In this document: positions 14,615-15,985 of the stretch, piece after piece
Layout of the letters: the number at the start of each line of letters is the position of its first letter
How positions within the stretch are numbered: the stretch's first letter is position 1
Source: JBKHBQ01 sp046542305
GTDB lineage: Bacteria > Bacteroidota > Bacteroidia > Bacteroidales > 4484-276
DNA length: 15,985 nucleotides
Reading direction: 5' to 3'
Assembly: GCA_046542305.1 (NCBI GenBank)
Contig: JBKHBQ010000064.1
Coordinates: 1 to 15,985, forward strand
The notes under the pieces: generated by a model
Told to the model about the DNA's origin: nothing
Seen by the model: only the letters and a program-made list of their open reading frames with translations
Databases searched by the model: none
Made by a program: the position numbers and the translations under genes

Positions 14615-15397
14615 TCATGATTTACCCATTCCTTCGAAAATGCCCATGCCGAAGAGCGCGTAATCATATTTCACCGGATCGGCCGGATCCAGTTTTCTCA
14701 GGTTTGCGGTGAGTTCTTCAGCCGCCTGCCAATCGTTGGCTTTGCGCCTGAGCAGTCCGAGTTTTCGGGCCACCGCTGCCACATGCACATCCAGGGGGCA
14801 AATGAGTTGTGCCGGCGAAAAGATGTTCCAGATTCCGAAATCCACACCGTTTTCATCCTTCCTGATCATCCACCTAAGAAACATATTGATACGTTTGGCG
14901 GAAGCCTTTTTAGCAGGGCTGGCCAGGTGCTTTTCGGTTCTTGGCAGGTGATCGGGTTCCAGAAAAACGTTCCGAAACCTTTCGATGGCATTTTTCACCT
15001 GATGGGAATTTTTCCCGATTTCGCTGTTAAATGCCTGCTCCAGTCCGCCATGGTTTTGGTAAATATTTTTCAGCGACCACATAAAGTATTCGCAGTCGTC
15101 ACCATTAAAGGTGCGGTGCACAAAATGCCTGAATGGATCGAGGTCGCGGCTTGTAAAATTCTGGATAAACTGATGGGGCGCATGGTCCATCCACTGCACC
15201 AGTCGGGATGCATTGGCCACGATGGTGCTTCGGCGCCCCCACGCTATGATGGCAGCCAGGAACCCAGCGATTTCAATGTCTTCTTTTTTGGTGAACAAAT
15301 GCGGCACCGAAACCGGATCGCCGGTGATGAACTTCGGCGAGTTGTAAAATGCCGCCCTTTCGTCGAGAAAAGCTTTGAGGTTTGTTGGTGATGTCAT
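14615..15397 (-). CDS. TIGR02757 (DUF2400) family protein
   Basis: A 260-residue soluble protein of the TIGR02757 family, found mainly in Bacteroidota and Epsilonproteobacteria and of unproven function. Family blocks are clear: LAAIIAWGRRSTIVANASRL near the N-terminus, a region around 155-180 with KRINMFLRWMIRKDENGVDF, then IWNIFSPAQLICPLDVHVAAV, ARKLGLLRRKANDWQAA, and DPADPVKYDYALFGMGI at the end. The helix-rich pattern with a conserved PLDVHV and DPVKYD resembles helix-hairpin-helix DNA glycosylase folds, so a DNA-related role has been suggested; I cannot verify it. The longest frame begins at TTG 15437-15439, but the ATG at 15395-15397 gives MTSPTNLKAFLDE and the usual family length, so I use it. 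No promoter was recognised in the 168 bases between this start and the repeat at 15566. Confidence 0.88.
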   Translation of the reverse strand: MTSPTNLKAFLDERAAFYNSPKFITGDPVSVPHLFTKKEDIEIAGFLAAIIAWGRRSTIVANASRLVQWMDHAPHQFIQNFTSRDLDPFRHFVHRTFNGDDCEYFMWSLKNIYQNHGGLEQAFNSEIGKNSHQVKNAIERFRNVFLEPDHLPRTEKHLASPAKKASAKRINMFLRWMIRKDENGVDFGIWNIFSPAQLICPLDVHVAAVARKLGLLRRKANDWQAAEELTANLRKLDPADPVKYDYALFGMGIFEGMGKS

Positions 15398-15565
15398 CAG
15401 GTGTAAAACAAATGGAGTTTGTTTTGGTTGAAATGCCAAATTAGTTGTTTCCGGTAAAATTATGCAGAACCATACAATATCCGGTTTTTGAAATTTCCTT
15501 CGGACACTAATAATAACAAATGGTAACTATGGAAGTTGGCAATTCATAAACGAATATTTAAAAAC

Positions 15566-15603
15566 AAAACACCCCGGCGGACGCATCCACCGGGGTGTTT
15601 CAA
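15566..15603. repeat. 38-base hairpin repeat, copy 1 (terminator-like)
   Basis: The copy has 11-base arms, AAACACCCCGG (15567-15577) and CCGGGGTGTTT (15590-15600), around a 12-base loop. It is identical over 38 bases to 15948-15985. A further A/T-rich stretch beginning CGAATA just to the left is also similar between copies. The stem and flanking A/T runs look like an intrinsic terminator, with the better T-run on the minus strand. It lies, oddly, in the divergent upstream region between the TIGR02757 gene and the antitoxin gene, where neither needs a terminator. Confidence 0.85.
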
Positions 15604-15657
15604 TTTTCATACCATCTCAAAATTATGACGCTGAAATAAAGATCGGAGATTTTTAGT

Positions 15658-15665
15658 TATTTTTG
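15658..15665 (+). promoter_or_regulatory. putative -7 box for the antitoxin gene
   Basis: TATTTTTG matches TAnnTTTG exactly and lies 22 bases before the antitoxin ATG. An 8-base palindrome, TATTAATA (15668-15675), follows at the expected transcription start and could be an autoregulatory operator, as is usual for toxin-antitoxin modules. The palindrome is short and could be chance. Confidence 0.45.
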
Positions 15666-15686
15666 AATATTAATAAATCAGAAATT

Positions 15687-15890
15687 ATGGGAGCAATCAT
15701 TATAAAAGCGGATAAAAGCAGCAATAAGATTTTGGCCGATTTAGCAAGGAAATTGGGCGGAAATGTAATTGGAGTAGAGGATGAACAATATGAGGATCTG
15801 ATACTTGGTCTTGCGATGGATTCTGTAAAAACCGGTGAAACTGTTGATCGGGATATTATTTTCAGGAAATTGAAACAGGATGAAAGTTGA
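15687..15890 (+). CDS. RelB-like antitoxin of a type II toxin-antitoxin module
   Basis: A 67-residue protein resembling the small antitoxins paired with RelE/ParE toxins in Bacteroidota. The N-terminus IIIKADKSSNKILADLARKLGG fits a beta strand plus helix that would form the dimer (about residues 3-25). Next come EDEQYEDLILGLAMDSVKTGE and a C-terminal helix VDRDIIFRKLKQDE, which in relatives wraps the toxin. I chose the ATG at 15687; a TTG eight codons earlier falls inside the -7 box and is unlikely. The sequence is AT-richer than the neighbouring genes, in keeping with acquired DNA. The gene overlaps the next reading frame by 11 bases (GATGAAAGTTGA), the usual coupling of such pairs. The partner toxin is degenerate, so this appears to be an orphan antitoxin. 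Family assignment is by pattern only. Confidence 0.7.
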   Translation: MGAIIIKADKSSNKILADLARKLGGNVIGVEDEQYEDLILGLAMDSVKTGETVDRDIIFRKLKQDES

Positions 15891-15945
15891 ATTTGACAGA
15901 TTGGCTCATCGAAAAGTTATTTATAAGTCCTTCCCGAATAAATAA
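15880..15945 (+). pseudogene. remnant of a RelE/ParE-family toxin, internal in-frame deletion
   Basis: A 21-codon frame from ATG 15880 to TAA 15943-15945. Its first seven residues, MKVEFDR, look like the start of a Bacteroidota RelE-type toxin. The remaining fourteen, LAHRKVIYKSFPNK, look like the usual end of such toxins, where an HRK-x-IY-x-x-FP motif forms the last strand and supplies active-site residues. A full toxin has about 85-100 residues, so the central 70 or so are missing while start, stop and frame are kept. It overlaps the antitoxin gene as a genuine toxin gene would. The product cannot fold as a RelE nuclease. An assembly collapse at this contig-end-like position is the main alternative to a true deletion. 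Confidence 0.6.
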
Positions 15946-15947
15946 AA

Positions 15948-15985
15948 AAAACACCCCGGCGGACGCATCCACCGGGGTGTTTCAA
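15948..15985. repeat. 38-base hairpin repeat, copy 2, at the window end
   Basis: Identical to 15566-15603, in the same orientation, 382 bases downstream. It starts three bases after the stop of the toxin remnant, which shares its A-rich leader. It can act as the terminator of the toxin-antitoxin transcript, and the run of A before it makes an even better terminator for minus-strand transcription from the right. The window ends on its final base. Confidence 0.85.

Noticed and set aside
13799..14620. 273-codon open frame on the plus strand
   Set aside because: Antisense to the potassium channel gene, with a His/Gln-rich translation typical of a shadow frame.
15566..15985. The two hairpin repeats as integron attC sites around a gene cassette
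   Set aside because: They are 38 bases, shorter than known attC sites. The arms pair perfectly without the extra-helical bases typical of attC, and the RYYYAAC / GTTRRRY core pair is absent. No integrase gene is in the window.
15566..15985. Repeats as the start of a CRISPR array
   Set aside because: Only two copies, 382 bases apart, with a protein-coding gene between them; no spacer-sized intervals and no cas genes.

Overview
The window looks like chromosomal DNA of a member of the Bacteroidota, probably near the Bacteroidales. Evidence: several genes are preceded by the TAnnTTTG type of -7 box used by this phylum, Shine-Dalgarno sequences are mostly absent, and the gene set is typical (TIGR02757 protein, DUF2061 protein, divergent Lgt-like protein, ABC-F ATPase with a C-terminal coiled coil, SPOR protein). 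I cannot name a genus. Most of the window is ordinary housekeeping and envelope DNA. The right-hand 400 bases differ in character: they are AT-rich, carry repeats and hold a broken toxin-antitoxin module.

Left block (1-4217, minus strand): an apparent operon runs leftwards from a TATCTTTG box at 3245-3252. Its genes are a divergent prolipoprotein diacylglyceryl transferase-like membrane enzyme, an inositol-monophosphatase-family enzyme (17-base overlap), a small DUF2061 membrane protein and an NfeD-type membrane serine protease cut by the window edge. A separate EamA/DMT-type transporter lies just upstream.

Middle (4218-10655): a small secreted protein with six cysteines (plus strand) shares a bidirectional terminator with an ABC-F translation-type ATPase (minus strand). 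Divergent from the ATPase are an unrecognised 236-residue cytosolic protein and a YbdG-like MscS channel. Facing the channel, on the minus strand, are endonuclease IV and an exported glutathione-peroxidase-family enzyme. A clear hairpin plus T-tract separates these last two.

Right block (10656-15397): a 12-helix MFS-like transporter and a secreted protein with three repeated beta-type domains and a C-terminal SPOR domain lie on the plus strand. The SPOR gene overlaps by 7 bases, tail to tail, a voltage-gated-type potassium channel with a C-terminal zinc ribbon. The TIGR02757 gene lies upstream of the channel in the same direction.

Right edge (15566-15985): an intact RelB-like antitoxin gene is followed, with an 11-base overlap, by a 21-codon reading frame. 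That frame joins a toxin-like N-terminus (MKVEFDR) to a typical RelE/ParE C-terminus (HRKVIYKSFP), so the toxin seems to have lost its whole middle in frame. The pair is bracketed by two identical 38-base hairpin repeats, and the window stops exactly at the last base of the second copy, which suggests a contig end in a multi-copy repeat. This is the least ordinary part of the window.
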